Shown one piece after another: positions 31,290-42,655 of a DNA stretch of 64,000 bases (the first letter of the stretch is position 1; the number at the start of each line of letters is the position of its first letter). The position numbers were made by a program, and so were the translations under genes. The notes under the pieces were generated by a model. It was given only the letters and a program-made list of their open reading frames with translations, did not search any database and was not told the DNA's origin. This DNA comes from Candidatus Mycoplasma mahonii (GTDB taxonomy: Bacteria > Bacillota_I > Bacilli_A > Mycoplasmatales > Metamycoplasmataceae), in contig NZ_CP114583.1 of assembly GCF_030550815.1 (NCBI RefSeq), positions 124,001 through 188,000 on the forward strand, given 5' to 3'.

Positions 31290-32030
31290 ATGAAATATTC
31301 ATTTTTAATTTGTGCATATAATGCAGAGAAATATTTGGAAAAATGTCTTGAATCAATTATGAATCAAGAATTTGAAAAAGTTTACAAAGTCGTTATTATT
31401 AATGATGGTTCAGCTGATAATACTGAAAAAATAGCAAGATCATTTAAAGGCGTAAAGATTATTAGCCAATTAAATGGTGGCTTACCCGGGGCACGAAACT
31501 CGGCATTGAAGAATTCTGTTGGCAATTGAATATTATTTGTTGATACTGATGATTATGTTAGTTCAAATTATCTTAAAGAAATTGATAATGCAATTTTATC
31601 GGATGGATCGCTTAATTTTATTAAAATAAAAGAAAAAAAAGATAGCAAAGCTGATAAAAATGACAAGAAAATTCAATCAAATAAAATGGACGACTCAGTT
31701 GTTTCAAGGGCAATAAATAGAGTGGTCTTTAAAGATTATAAATTTCCAAATGAATATAGATTTGCTGTTGAAGATTGAGATTTTTATGTTCATAATCTTC
31801 ACAAGCTAGTTACCAAAGATATTTCTGATCATGATAATTTATATTATTTTTATAATTATACCTTTGGATCACTTTCGAAAACAAATAAAATTTATAGGTC
31901 AATGTTTGATCATGCTTTATCTATTATTTGAAGATGATAAACTGAGAAAACTAAATCTAGATCAAAATATTATTGGCCACTATTGGGAGCACTTATTATA
32001 TGGTTGCAAGATTATGACATACAAATTTAA
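31290..32030 (+). pseudogene. Glycosyltransferase family 2, interrupted near the C-terminus
   Basis: The first 216 codons encode a GT-A fold enzyme: YSFLICAYNAEKYLEKCL, KVVIINDGSADNTEKIA, LNGGLPGARNSAL and the nucleotide-metal site FVDTDDYVSS (a DxD type), then RFAVEDWDFYVHN. TAA at 31938-31940 stops it, but the same frame continues protein-like to 32030 (SRSKYYWPLLGALIIWLQD). It therefore seems a longer enzyme cut by a nonsense change. The truncated form may retain the catalytic core. It would transfer a sugar from a nucleotide donor to a surface glycan or lipid. Confidence 0.6.
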
Positions 32031-32252
32031 TGCCAAGAGTCATGGCTTGTTGCTATAAAACCAAAGTTAGATTTCATATAAAACTACAATATTAAATTGT
32101 GAAAATAGGTGTTTTTAATTGAATCATTAAAAAAACAGGCAACCCATGCGATGTTTAAAACATGAGATGCTATGATATAATTAAAATAAATCACTTAATT
32201 TTTGGATATATTGAAAACAAGTATATAATTTAAGCGAAAATAAAGGAGAAAT

Positions 32253-33614
32253 ATGAAAGTAGTATCGATAGGAACTAATCATGCTGGAACATCATTTTTG
32301 CGGACATTAGCTAAATTAGATATAAAGAAGGAACATGAGATTGTAACATACGACATGAATGATAATATATCATTTTTAGGTTGTGGAATTGCATTATGAG
32401 TCGGAGGAGAATTTACATCACCCGAAGGTTTATTTTACTCAAATCCAAAAGAACTAATGAAGATGGGAATTAAAGTAAAAATGCAACACAAGGTTATAGA
32501 AGTAAACCAAAAAGATAAATATGTTGTTGTAAAAAATCTTAAAACTGGTGAGGAATTTAAGGATAACTATGATAAATTAGTTTATTCAGCAGGAACATGG
32601 CCAATTGTTCCTCCCTTTAAAGGGATTGAACTGAAAAACATTTTTATGTCTAAAATATTTCAGCATGCACAATTAATTATCAAGTGTTTGGAGCAACCAC
32701 ACATCAAAGACGTTGTTGTAATTGGAGCTGGTTATATTGGGATAGAATTAGTTGAAGCATTCCAAAAACATGGTAAGAATGTAACTTTAATTGATATGGA
32801 ATCAAGGGTTATACCCAATTATTTTGATGAAGAATTTACAAAACCATTAGAAGATAATATAAAAAAAGTTGGTGTAAAATTAGCTATGGAAGCAAAAGTT
32901 CAAAAATTCCTTGGCAAGGATGGTAAAGTCACAGAAGTTGTAACTGATAAAGGAATACACAAAGCTGATATGGTTCTTATGTCAATTGGGTTTAAACCAC
33001 TAACAGATTTAATTGATGGAGATAAACTTCCAAATGGAGCAATTAAGGTTAATGAGTTTCAACAGTCTCATACTGATAAAGATATTTATGTTCTTGGAGA
33101 TGCTGCCTCAATGATGCATAACTCAGTTAATAAACATATGCATGTGGCTTTAGCAACAAATGCAGTTAAAACTGGAGTTGTAGCTGCATTCAATATTATG
33201 GGCACAAATGTTCCCATGCCAGGTGTTACAGGCACCAATGCAATTAATGTTTTTGGTGTGCATTATTCATCAACAGGCGTTTCATGTGTAACGGCTGAAA
33301 AATTAGGAATTGAAGTTAAAAGCCAATTTCTATTAGATGATGATAGACCAAGATTTATGCATAATTCTGAAAAAGTTGGATTTAAAATTGTTTATGATCC
33401 AAAAACACTAAGACTTTTAGGAGCTCAAATTGGCTCATGAGGTAAACATCCTCATACTGAAATCATGCATGCAATGTCTTTAGCCATCCAAAAACAAATG
33501 ACATTAACGGAAATTGCTTTAATGGATGTTTATTTCTTACCGCACTACAACAAACCATTTAACTTTGTCTTGCAAACAATTTTAAATGCTTTGGGAATGA
33601 AATATTTGCAGTAG
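32253..33614 (+). CDS. nox: NADH oxidase (water-forming, CoA-disulfide reductase family)
   Basis: A 453-residue flavoprotein that oxidises NADH with O2. Visible are the N-terminal FAD site VVSIGTNHAGTSFLRTL, redox-active Cys in ISFLGCGIALWVGG, the NADH site VVVIGAGYIGIELVEAF, the second FAD motif DIYVLGDAASM and the C-terminal dimerisation domain. Length is typical (about 450). It regenerates NAD+ for glycolysis. AAAGGAG precedes the start; a terminator hairpin follows. Confidence 0.94.
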
Positions 33615-33623
33615 ATAAAACAT

Positions 33624-33668
33624 AATAGTTTGAGGATTAATTTCATTAATGCTTAAAACTATTTTTTA
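33624..33668 (+). terminator. Hairpin terminator after nox
   Basis: AATAGTTT (33624-33631) pairs with AAACTATT (33656-33663), with an inner ATTAA/TTAAT stem, followed by a T-run. Confidence 0.65.
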
Positions 33669-33728
33669 TAAATTTATTCTATGTATAAAGTAATTAGGGT
33701 AAAATTTAATAGTTAATAAGGGAGATTT

Positions 33729-34325
33729 ATGAAGATAATTAAGTCGTTGATATATGATCAAAGAACTTATATATTAGAAATTGATGGCAAGTTAGTAATC
33801 ATCGATCCTGGTTATAACGACAAGGAAATTATCAAATATTTAGGAGAACAAAAGCCGGATTTACTTTTATTAACACATTTCCATTTTGATCATATGGCCT
33901 GTGCTGACATATTGTGCGAAAAGTATGATATTAAATCATATATAAGCAGAAGAGATTATGACTTATTGCTAAACAATCATTTGGCTTCCAGAATGGGATA
34001 TACAGATGTAACTATCAAAAAGAAATATATAAAACTTTTTGATAATAAAATTGATGCACTTCCAAATTTGGAAATAATCAATGCACCAGGTCATAGTGAT
34101 GGTTCGGTTCTTTTTAAATATGAAAATATGATTTTTACTGGTGACGTATTATTTACCAATTCCTATGGTAGAACTGATCTCATTGGATCGGATCCTAAAA
34201 AACAATTAGAATCTATTGCTGCTTTTAAAAATTATGATTCTAATTTACATGTATATCCAGGACATGGCAACAATGATAAACTTGCAAACATTATTAAAAA
34301 TAATGATTTTTTTAAAGAAATGTAG
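33729..34325 (+). CDS. MBL-fold metallohydrolase (glyoxalase II-like)
   Basis: A 198-residue metallo-beta-lactamase-fold enzyme with the metal motif LTHFHFDHMACADIL (HxHxDH), NAPGHSDGSVLF, the bridging aspartate in IFTGDVLF, and VYPGHGNN at the end. Members of this short branch hydrolyse thioesters such as hydroxyacylglutathione or bacillithiol adducts; the natural substrate here is unknown. A GGGAGA ribosome-binding site precedes it, and it lies 29 bases before ackA, probably in one operon. Confidence 0.88.
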   Translation: MKIIKSLIYDQRTYILEIDGKLVIIDPGYNDKEIIKYLGEQKPDLLLLTHFHFDHMACADILCEKYDIKSYISRRDYDLLLNNHLASRMGYTDVTIKKKYIKLFDNKIDALPNLEIINAPGHSDGSVLFKYENMIFTGDVLFTNSYGRTDLIGSDPKKQLESIAAFKNYDSNLHVYPGHGNNDKLANIIKNNDFFKEM

Positions 34326-34354
34326 TTAGAACATTTTAAAATAAAGGAGACTAT

Positions 34355-35542
34355 ATGAAAAAAGTATTAGTTGTAAATGCTGGTTCTTCAACGATAAAAT
34401 GAAAATTATTCACTAAAGATAATTTGGATGTTTTAGCAGAGGGAGTTGCAGACAGAATCTTTGTTGATGGCTTAATCGAGACAAAGTTTAATGGAAAAAA
34501 ACACAAAAGAGATGTTTCTTTAAATTCTCATATTGAAGCATCAAAGGAAATTGTTAAAGATCTAGAAACGCTCAAGATTATTGATAATATATCTGATGTT
34601 CAAAATATTGGTTATAGAGTTGTTCAAGGCGGTACAGTCTTTTATCAATCAATTGTATTAGATGAAAAAGCTATTAATATAATAGAAGACTTTTCGCCCT
34701 TAGCACCATTGCATAATCCTGGTGCTGTACAAGCAATCAAAGCATTTTCTAGTATATTTAAAGATGCTATTGGTACTGCTACTTTTGACACTGCTTTTCA
34801 TACTACAATTTCCGAAGTAAATTCCACATATCCAATAGAACAAAAACTAGCTAAAGAATTAAAAATTAAAAAATATGGAATGCATGGAACATCACATAAA
34901 TTTATTACACAAAAGCTTGAGAAAATACTTGGGAAGGATAAAGTCACATTTGTTAACTTGCACATCGGTAACGGGGCTTCTATTTGCGCAATAAAAGATT
35001 CTAGATCAATTGACACATCAATGGGAATGTCCCCTTTAGCCGGAATAATGATGGGGACAAGATCCGGAGATATTGACCCATCGATTCATGCTTATGTTTA
35101 TAAACAAAAAGGAATTAAACCTGAAGAATTTGAAAGAATTCTCAATAAGGATTCAGGACTTAAGGGTGTATCAAGTATTTCACAAGACATGAGAGATATC
35201 TTGGAGGAAATTGAAAAAGGCAATAAACAAGCGATCTTTACTTTAGATCTATATTGTCAAAAAATTATTGACTACACATCAATATACTTAAATAAAATTG
35301 GTGGTAAATCTGATGCTATAGTATTTACTGCAGGTGTTGGAGAAAATGGTTCTTTAATGAGAAAAAAAGTAATCGATGGCTTGAACATTTTAGGAATTGA
35401 AATAGATGATGAAAGAAACAAGAAAAGAAATGAAGACGTTATCTTGATTTCTAGCAACTCTTCTAAGGTTCCTGTTTATGTTATTGCTACTGATGAAGAA
35501 ATAATGATTGCTAGAGATAATTTAGAAATAGCAAATAACTAG
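34355..35542 (+). CDS. ackA: Acetate kinase
   Basis: Converts acetyl phosphate and ADP to acetate and ATP, the substrate-level phosphorylation step that follows Pta (17250). The 395-residue protein starts KKVLVVNAGSSTIKWKLF and has GYRVVQGG, FDTAFHTTI with catalytic Asp, YGMHGTSHKF, VNLHIGNGASICA, DTSMGMSPLAGIMMGTRSGDI and FTAGVGENG, the complete ASKHA signature set. AAAGGAGA precedes the start; a terminator follows. Confidence 0.97.
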
Positions 35543-35622
35543 TCACTATTGTATAAAGTAACAAATTTCATATATCTAATTTCCATTTTATTATTTTATA
35601 AATTTAATGTAAAGCATTGTTT

Positions 35623-35650
35623 ATCCATTTATATAAAATGGATTTTTTAT
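35623..35650 (+). terminator. Hairpin terminator after ackA
   Basis: ATCCATTT (35623-35630) pairs with AAATGGAT (35636-35643) around ATATA, followed by TTTTTATT. Confidence 0.75.
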
Positions 35651-35678
35651 TAAGTTATAATTGAATAAGGAGTTAGCA

Positions 35679-37229
35679 ATGGATATAAAAACTAAAATTG
35701 AATTTTGGATCACACACGCTAGTGCGGAATTGGTGGATCAGATAAAAAAAATGTCACCAAAGGATCTTGAAGACGCATTTTCTCATCAATTAACTTTTGG
35801 CACTGCTGGAATTAGAGGCAAAATTGGACCTGGTTCTAACAATATGAACATCTATAACATTGCAAAGTTCACATATGGTTATGCAAAATTATTGAAAGAA
35901 AAATATGGAAATCAAGATATTTCTGTTGTCATAGGTACAGACAACAGACATAAAAAAGATGAATTTTCTGAAATAACTGCTTGTGTTTTGTCATCATTTG
36001 GTATAAAATCATATAAATCACTAATTGTTCCTACTCCATTTGTTTCTTTTGCTATTAGAGATTTGCGAGCACAAGGTGGAATCATAATTACTGCTTCTCA
36101 TAACTCTGCTAATAACAATGGTTATAAAATATATAATGATATAGGTGCGCAATTATTGCCAATTGATTCAGATAAAGTTTCTAAATATTCAGAAGAAAGA
36201 AATGAATATTTAACTTATCAATTTGACATAAATACTAATCTGATTTCTCCCATTCCTTCTGAAACTTTTTTAAAGTATGAAGAATTAGTTAAAAAAATTG
36301 GGTACAAGTCAGGACCAAAGAAAATCAAAATTATTTTTTCACCTCAACATGGTGCTTCTGCAAAGTTTATACCTAAATACTTAAAAGATTTAGGCTATGT
36401 TGTTATTAATGTTGAGGAACAAATGAGTCATGATCCAGACTTCAAAGGGACACCTTCACCAAATCCAGAATTACCAGAGGCCTATGGCTTAGGTATTGAA
36501 TATGCTAAAAAAAATTGTGCGGATATTTTCATCACGACCGATCCAGATGCGGATCGAATAGGTGTTGTAGCTCTTAAAGGTGATGAGTATAAGATATTAA
36601 ACGGCAATCAAACAGCAGCAATTATTTTTAACTATATAGTTAAAAATGAAAGTTTAGATAATGCTTATTTAGTTTATTCTTATGTTTCATCGCCATTATG
36701 TAAGTTGATTGCCGATAGTAAAGGAATAGCGGCAATTGAGGTCGCCACTGGTTTTAAATGAATTAGTGACATCATTGAAAAATTCAAAGATAAAAAATAT
36801 ATCTTTGGGTTTGAAGAATCATTTGGATCATTAATCAACCCTAATATATCAAGAGATAAGGACTCTATTCAAGCAGCTGTTTTAATATCGGAAATTGCTA
36901 ACATGGCAAAAATAGAAAATAAAACTTTATGAGATTTACTTGAAGATATTTATAAAGAATACATGTTTCTAAATGAAGACACTCAAACAAAATCGTTTTT
37001 TGGTCTTGGTGCTATCGAAGATAGAATAAAATTTATGGAAAATATAAGAAACAAGGCGGATGGATTATTTGAAGATGAATATGATATTATTGATTTATCA
37101 AAAGGACTAAAATATGTTGCCCCTATGAATTTAATCAAGTTCTTATTTAAAAATGGTTCTTGAATTGCGGTACGACCATCTAAAACTGAACCTAAAATTA
37201 AATTTTATAAAATTGCCATTGCAAAATAA
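35679..37229 (+). CDS. Phosphomannomutase/phosphoglucomutase
   Basis: A 516-residue alpha-D-phosphohexomutase that interconverts hexose-1- and hexose-6-phosphates. It shows FGTAGIRGKIGPGSNNMN, the phosphoserine loop IIITASHNSANNNGYKIY, the metal-binding TTDPDADRIGV, the sugar-binding GFEESFGSL and the C-terminal phosphate site RPSKTEPKIKFY. It is the two-substrate ManB/PgcA type common in mollicutes. Start at 35679 chosen by AAGGAG; a TTG codon 18 bases upstream is an alternative. Together with galE (37298) it supplies UDP-hexose or glycolipid sugars. Confidence 0.93.
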
Positions 37230-37297
37230 GAAGTTGATTTAGTTAAAGAAAACAGCAAAATGTTATCATATTTGAAAGTGATTAAGGAGTTGAAATA

Positions 37298-38278
37298 ATG
37301 AATATATTGCTAACTGGAGGAGCAGGATATATTGGTTCTCATACAACTTATGAATTAATTCGAGATGGCCATTCTGTGATTATTTTGGATAACTTATCTA
37401 CTGGAAATAAACAAGTCGTCCATCCACAAGCAAAATTTTATGAAGAAGATCAGCTTGATAAAAATGTCATGAAAAAAATATTTTCAGAAAATAATTTTGA
37501 TGTTGTCATGTATTTTTCAGCCAAATTAATTGTGCCTAAGTCCGTTGAACAACCTCTTGTTTATTTTGAAAATAATGTTTATGGTCTTGGTCTTATTTTA
37601 GAGGTAATGAAGGAATACGGAGTCAAAAATATTGTTTTTTCTTTGACGGCAGCTGTTTATGGAGATCAAAATTTAGACACCTTAAAAGAAGACTCACCTA
37701 AGGAGCCATTCACACCATATGGAACTTCGAAGCTTTCCTGCGAGCGGCTTATTCAAGGAGCGGCAAAGGCTTATAAAATGAATTATGTAATTTTTAGATA
37801 TTTCAACGTGGCTGGAGCTGATGCTTTTGGCGAAATTGGTCAATCAACAAAAAGTCGAGAACTAACACACTTGATTCCTGTTGTCATTGAATCAGCTTCA
37901 GGCATCAGAAAAAATATGTCTATTTTTGGAAATGATTATAAGACAAAGGATGGCACATGTGTTAGAGACTATATTCATGTAAGTGATCTAGCTAAGGCTC
38001 ATGTTTTTGGTGCTAAATATGCCTTTAATGGAAAATCAAATATTTTTAACCTTGGTTCCAATAATGGATTTTCTGTTCAAGAAATTGTGAACAGTGTTGA
38101 ATCAACACCAGCTTTAAAAGTGCCTTATAATGTTGAAGGTAGAAGAGATTGTGACCCTGCTAAACTAGTTGCCTCAAATGATAGAGCTCTCAAGGAACTT
38201 CACTGGAGCCCAAGTTTTGATTTGGATATAATGATCAAATCAGATTATTTATGGAGAAATAATAATTTTTTTAGTTAA
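37298..38278 (+). CDS. galE: UDP-glucose 4-epimerase
   Basis: Interconverts UDP-glucose and UDP-galactose. The 326-residue short-chain dehydrogenase-fold protein has the NAD-binding ILLTGGAGYIGSHTTYEL, DNLSTGNKQVV, VFSLTAAVYGD with the catalytic Thr and the YGTSKLSCERL Tyr-Lys pair, RYFNVAGAD and GTCVRDYIHVSDLA. All are typical of GalE. AAGGAG precedes the start, 68 bases after the phosphohexomutase. The product UDP-galactose would feed galactolipid or surface glycan synthesis. Confidence 0.95.
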   Translation: MNILLTGGAGYIGSHTTYELIRDGHSVIILDNLSTGNKQVVHPQAKFYEEDQLDKNVMKKIFSENNFDVVMYFSAKLIVPKSVEQPLVYFENNVYGLGLILEVMKEYGVKNIVFSLTAAVYGDQNLDTLKEDSPKEPFTPYGTSKLSCERLIQGAAKAYKMNYVIFRYFNVAGADAFGEIGQSTKSRELTHLIPVVIESASGIRKNMSIFGNDYKTKDGTCVRDYIHVSDLAKAHVFGAKYAFNGKSNIFNLGSNNGFSVQEIVNSVESTPALKVPYNVEGRRDCDPAKLVASNDRALKELHWSPSFDLDIMIKSDYLWRNNNFFS

Positions 38279-38360
38279 TTGCTAATATATTTTAATGATT
38301 TTTATACAATAACTACTGCATTGTGTTTTATTATGTATAATTAAAATGAAAGAGGCTGAT

Positions 38361-39389
38361 ATGAAAATATTATTTTTCGATTCAAAGAGATACGATGAAA
38401 AAACATTTACTTTAGCAAACAATAATAAACACGAATTGGTCTTCCGTACTGAGAGACTTACTATAAAAAATGTTAATGAAGCCATGGGTTATGATGCAGT
38501 TTGTGTGTTTGTAAATTGTAATGGTAGTAAAAAAATCTTAAAAATAATTCATGAACTAGGCATCAAGTTTTGATTCCAAAGATCTGCTGGATATAATAAT
38601 GTCGATCTTAAGACAGCTAAAAAATATGACATCAAAGTTTTCAGAGTTCCTGCTTATTCTCCTGAGGCAGTAGCTGAACATGCTATAACCTTAATTACAG
38701 CAATAAATAGAAATATTCATATTGCTTATATTAGAACATCAATGAAGAATTTTGCTTTAAATGGCTTAGAAGGTGAAACTATTTATGGACAGACTATTGG
38801 AGTTTTAGGTGCTGGTAGAATTGGACAGTCTTTTATTAAAATTGCCAAAGGCTTTGGAGCAAAAGTAATTGTTTATGATGAATACGCAGAAAAAAACTTT
38901 CCAGATACAGCTAAACAATTAGGATTCGAATACGTTAATAAAGAAACCGTCTTTAAAGAATCTAATTATATTTCATTGCACTTACCACTATTACCTTCTA
39001 CAAAGTATATAGTTAACAAAGAAACATTGAAACTCATGAAGGAAAATGCCATCATTGTTAATACATCAAGAGGTCAATTAATTAATACCTCTGATTTACT
39101 TGATGCTTTAGACCATGGCATAATAAGGGGTGCAGGGTTAGATGTTTATGAGAATGAGAATGGTGTTTTCTTCTTTGATCGATCAAATGATTTAATTGCC
39201 GATCCATTATTAAATAGGTTAAGAGCGCACAGAAATGTGATCATGACTTCTCACCAAGCATTCTTTACTAATCTAGCTTTAAAGCAAATAGCCGAAACTA
39301 CAATGGATAATGTTGAATTATCTCTTAAAGGTGAAGATGGTAAGACAAGGCTAATTATTCAAGAAGATGGCATGATTATAAATGGCTAA
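38361..39389 (+). CDS. D-lactate dehydrogenase-type 2-hydroxyacid dehydrogenase
   Basis: A 342-residue enzyme of the D-isomer-specific 2-hydroxyacid dehydrogenase family. Substrate-domain RSAGYNNVDLKTA and RVPAYSPEAVAEHA are followed by the NAD site IGVLGAGRIGQSFIKIAKG, then NTSRGQLIN (catalytic Arg), GLDVYENENG (Glu) and TSHQAFFT (His). The sequence is closest to D-lactate dehydrogenases, which reduce pyruvate and recycle NADH. Start at 38361 chosen because AAAGAGG precedes it; an ATG five codons upstream overlaps that site. Confidence 0.9.
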
Positions 39390-39456
39390 TCAATGCATTG
39401 CTTATCTAATTACATAAATATGACATTTATATTAATTTATAAGTGTTTTTTATTTG

Positions 39457-39462
39457 TATAAT
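39457..39462 (+). promoter_or_regulatory. -10 box of the RlmD-like gene, TATAAT-N6-ATG
   Basis: TATAAT, six bases (AAACAA), ATG at 39469; preceded by TTTG. No Shine-Dalgarno sequence. Confidence 0.7.
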
Positions 39463-39468
39463 AAACAA

Positions 39469-40542
39469 ATGAAATTAAAAGCAACTGGGTACAATGCAAA
39501 CGGTGATGCCATCACAAAATATAATGATAAAGTTTTCTATGTTCGTGGACTTATTGTAGGCGAAATAGCTAAATGTGAGATCACAAAAGAAGAAGAAAAA
39601 TGAGGTGTAGCTAAAATAATTAATATCTTAGAAGAGTCACCCAATCGAGTTCAAAAACTGCCCCAAAATCATTCAGAAATAGGTGGTTATGAAATTATGC
39701 ACATGAACCGTGAAGAACAAACGTCTTTTAAGCTAAACAAAATTATAGATGACTTCAAAAGAAATGCTGAAGAAAATATCAAACTAGAGAAAATGTTTAT
39801 TGGTAAAAAGCAATTACACTATCGCAATAAAGTGACTTTACATGATGGCGGTTTTTACAAGAGAGGCACAAAAGAAATCATTAAGATTACCGATTTCTTA
39901 CTAACTTCAATTGATCTTAATACTGATCATGATGGTGATGTCATCATAAGAGAACTTGACACCAGAATAGAAGGTCATAAAAAAGAAAAATTGTTTACAA
40001 CAGATACCATGATGGGTATGAAATTTAATATTAGATTGAATGCTTTTTATCAAATTAATAAGGAAGTTGCTGAAGAAGCATATAAAGAAATTCTTTCATT
40101 CTTGGATGATGATAAAACTGTATTTGATCTCTATTCAGGAATTGGTATTATTGGTCTTCTTGCTGCTAAGCGTTCAAGAAGAGTTATTGGTGTTGAGTGA
40201 AATAAATCATCGCATAAATCAGCTCTTATGAATCTAAAACAAAATCCTATCAAAAATATTCAATTTCTTTTAGATGATGTTGATAAATTTTTGAAGTATA
40301 CTAATGCCAAACCAGAAATTGTTATTGTTGATCCGTCACGAAAAGGTCTTGGAAAATCCGCATGTAATTCATTATTAAATTTTATGCCACAAAGAATCAT
40401 TTATTTATCATGTAATCCTGGTTCACAAGCAGCAGACTTTAATCGCCTAAAAGAGCAATATAACATTGTTTATGCTAAGCCGTTTGATATGTTTCCCATG
40501 ACTCATCATATTGAAAACTTAATTGTTTTAGATAGGAAATAA
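39469..40542 (+). CDS. RumA/RlmD-family RNA (uracil-C5)-methyltransferase
   Basis: A 357-residue SAM-dependent methyltransferase. An N-terminal TRAM-like domain (MKLKATGYNANGDAITK, VYFVRG-like strand, residues 1-55) is followed by the catalytic domain: FDLYSGIGIIGLLAA (SAM site), IVDPSRKGLGKSA, and YLSCNPGSQAADF with the catalytic Cys. The family methylates U747/U1939 of 23S rRNA or U54 of tRNA; which one cannot be told here. The N-terminal Fe-S cysteines of RlmD are not obvious. Leaderless-type start. Confidence 0.88.
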
Positions 40543-40597
40543 TTGGGCAATTTTGTAAAATTACAATGTAGTATAATTCGATAAGAAAGTAGGATAA

Positions 40598-41686
40598 ATG
40601 AAAAAAATAAATTGATTCTCTAGATTATTCATGAGTTGAAAATCTCTTCAAGAACATATGAATAATTCTGAAATTAATGAGGAATTAATCACTCTAAGAA
40701 TTGAAAAAAAATCATTTGAAGAAAGATTGCTTGAAAAAGACAAAGTCTATGAACAAGCAATTTTGACTATGCAACAACAACGAGTTGAGATTGCGAAGAT
40801 ATCAAGAGAAATATTAAAGAATAATGCATCGAAGGAATCCATTAATGATAAAAACATGGAGCAAGAAAAAGAATTAGCTCTTAAAAATCAAGAAATTAAT
40901 AATTTAAAAGATACTATTCTTGAAAACAAGAATAATCTTGCTAATCTTAAAAAGGATATTAACGAGAAACTTGATCCATTAAAAAGAATCCAAAAAACAT
41001 TTTTTGCTGAATCTGGTAATAAAGGAAAAGGTGAGCTTGGAGAAATGCAAGTTAAGACTATTTTGGAAAAATCTGGTTTAGAAGATGATTTTTGGACTGA
41101 AAACTTGATTGTGAACGATAAGCATCAAGTAGAATTTGCCATCAAATCAGGACATGAACAAAAATGAGTTCCTGTAGATTCTAAAGTCTTGGACACCGAA
41201 GTGGATGTTGATGGAAAAGTTGTTATTAATTCTACATTCAAGTCAAGAGTTTTAACCCAAGTAAAGGAAGTGAAAAAATATCTAGGCAAGCCAAAAACGG
41301 CTGATTATGGATTGCTAGTATTGCAAAATGATGAAATTTATATGAGTTTATTTAACGAATATCCTTTGTTTTTCCAAACTATGATCAGAGAACACAAAAT
41401 TTATATATGCGGACCATCATCATTTGTTCAGTTTGCATGGTCTATATCACAAATACTTGATATTTATGAAAGAGTACATAATGATGAAAAAATTTATAAT
41501 CAGATGTTAGATACACTAACATCCATTACAAAATTATCTGCCTCATTACTTAAGGTGCATAAAGATTTCAACATTGCCATGAATACTCATTATCCTACTC
41601 TTCAAAAAAGACAAAAGAAGTTGCAAAACAAATTGGTTAAAGATGAAAAAATAAAAGAATTGCAGAAGATTGAACTAATTGAATAG
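40598..41686 (+). CDS. rmuC: RmuC-family DNA recombination protein
   Basis: A 362-residue protein. Residues about 20-130 form a long coiled coil, followed by the RmuC domain: GKGELGEMQVKTILEKSGL, FAIKSGHEQKWVPVDSKV, YGLLVLQNDEIYMSLF and YICGPSSFVQFAWSISQIL. RmuC is thought to limit DNA inversions between short repeats and has a PD-(D/E)XK nuclease-like core. The usual N-terminal membrane anchor is replaced by a short aromatic segment (INWFSRLFMSW). A weak AGGA site and TATAAT at about 40572 precede it. Confidence 0.88.
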
Positions 41687-42124
41687 CGGAAAAATATATT
41701 ATTGTATTTTATTTGTCTATACACTCAATAATTATTGTAGATGCTCTGAGCGTTTTAATTTTTGTGATATTCTTTTAGACACTCATTAAAATTTATAATT
41801 AAAAACCCAAGAGAAAACTCCAATAATAATTGGCAACATGCATAAATTATTTAGAAGCATTTCTCGAAAATTGTGGAAGGTGAGTTTGTGTTACTAACTT
41901 TGCAAAAGTGAAAATTATGTTAGAAAATCTTGCAAAATATTTTTTACTTTAAGAATATGCTAGAATGATAAAATATATATTTCCAACACATCGTGAATTA
42001 AATATTTTGAAAAACGAATAGTTTGATTTTACAAATTGAGGAATAATTTCCTTAATAATAGACTTTATTCATACTTAAATTGCAATATTTATAAACAACA
42101 AAATAATTTTGTCCATCTAATATA
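41687..42124. other. Gene-free AT-rich stretch
   Basis: About 440 bases after rmuC with no supported gene. Short peptides such as MHKLFRSISRKLWKV near 41838 lack ribosome-binding sites and continuity. Probably decayed sequence. Confidence 0.4.
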
Positions 42125-42130
42125 TATAAT
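42125..42130 (+). promoter_or_regulatory. -10 box, TATAAT-N6-ATG, before a broken gene
   Basis: TATAAT, six bases (TAATCT), ATG at 42137. The promoter is intact although the gene is not. Confidence 0.5.
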
Positions 42131-42136
42131 TAATCT

Positions 42137-42421
42137 ATGTTTATTCAATATTCTATTAAAAAAGGAACAAATTTTAAAATGATAAAAAGTCAGCATCACA
42201 ATAATTTACAAAGAATGATTAAAGATAGAGAATTAATAGAAAGTTGCTTATCCGCTAAAAAACTTTAAAATGATTATGATTCTAAATTAAAAATATATAC
42301 AAGTAAAAAAGTAGATATTCAAAGTACTTGTATTAGCTTTATTTTTGGGGAAAGATTTATTAGATAACAACATATTCAAGACTATACTGAATTAATAGAT
42401 TTTTGTGCAAAAATGGAATAG
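42137..42421 (+). pseudogene. Small gene broken by in-frame stops
   Basis: From the promoter-linked ATG one frame reads MFIQYSIKKGTNFKMIKSQH to KKL, then TAA, then NDYDSKLKIYTSKKVDIQST to GERFIR, TAA, then QHIQDYTELIDFCAKME and TAG. The frame is unchanged, so two nonsense changes split a protein of about 94 residues. No family recognised. The remaining 234 bases to dnaX hold nothing identifiable. Confidence 0.45.
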
Positions 42422-42643
42422 TATTGATTTTTATAAATTTTATGTTCTAAAATTGTATTTATTTCTATTAGAAATACAACTAAGAAATGAAATATTACCA
42501 TTATAGACTGTAAATAATTTATAACCCATTGTCAATAATATTTAATTTAGAAAGTTAAATTTCAATATATAAGCTTAGCTGTAAACTATTTTTATCTTTC
42601 ACAAATGTTACAAAAATATTATCTTTACATGTTGCTAGGGTGC

Positions 42644-42649
42644 TATAAT
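42644..42649 (+). promoter_or_regulatory. -10 box of dnaX, TATAAT-N6-ATG
   Basis: TGCTATAAT, six bases (TTATGC), ATG at 42656. It decides the dnaX start: a longer frame opening at 42605 would begin upstream of the promoter. Confidence 0.75.
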
Positions 42650-42655
42650 TTATGC

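Noticed and set aside
42605-42655. A 17-codon N-terminal extension of dnaX
   Set aside because: It would start upstream of, and read through, the TATAAT box; the family start MSYKALYRSYRPKSF fits 42656.
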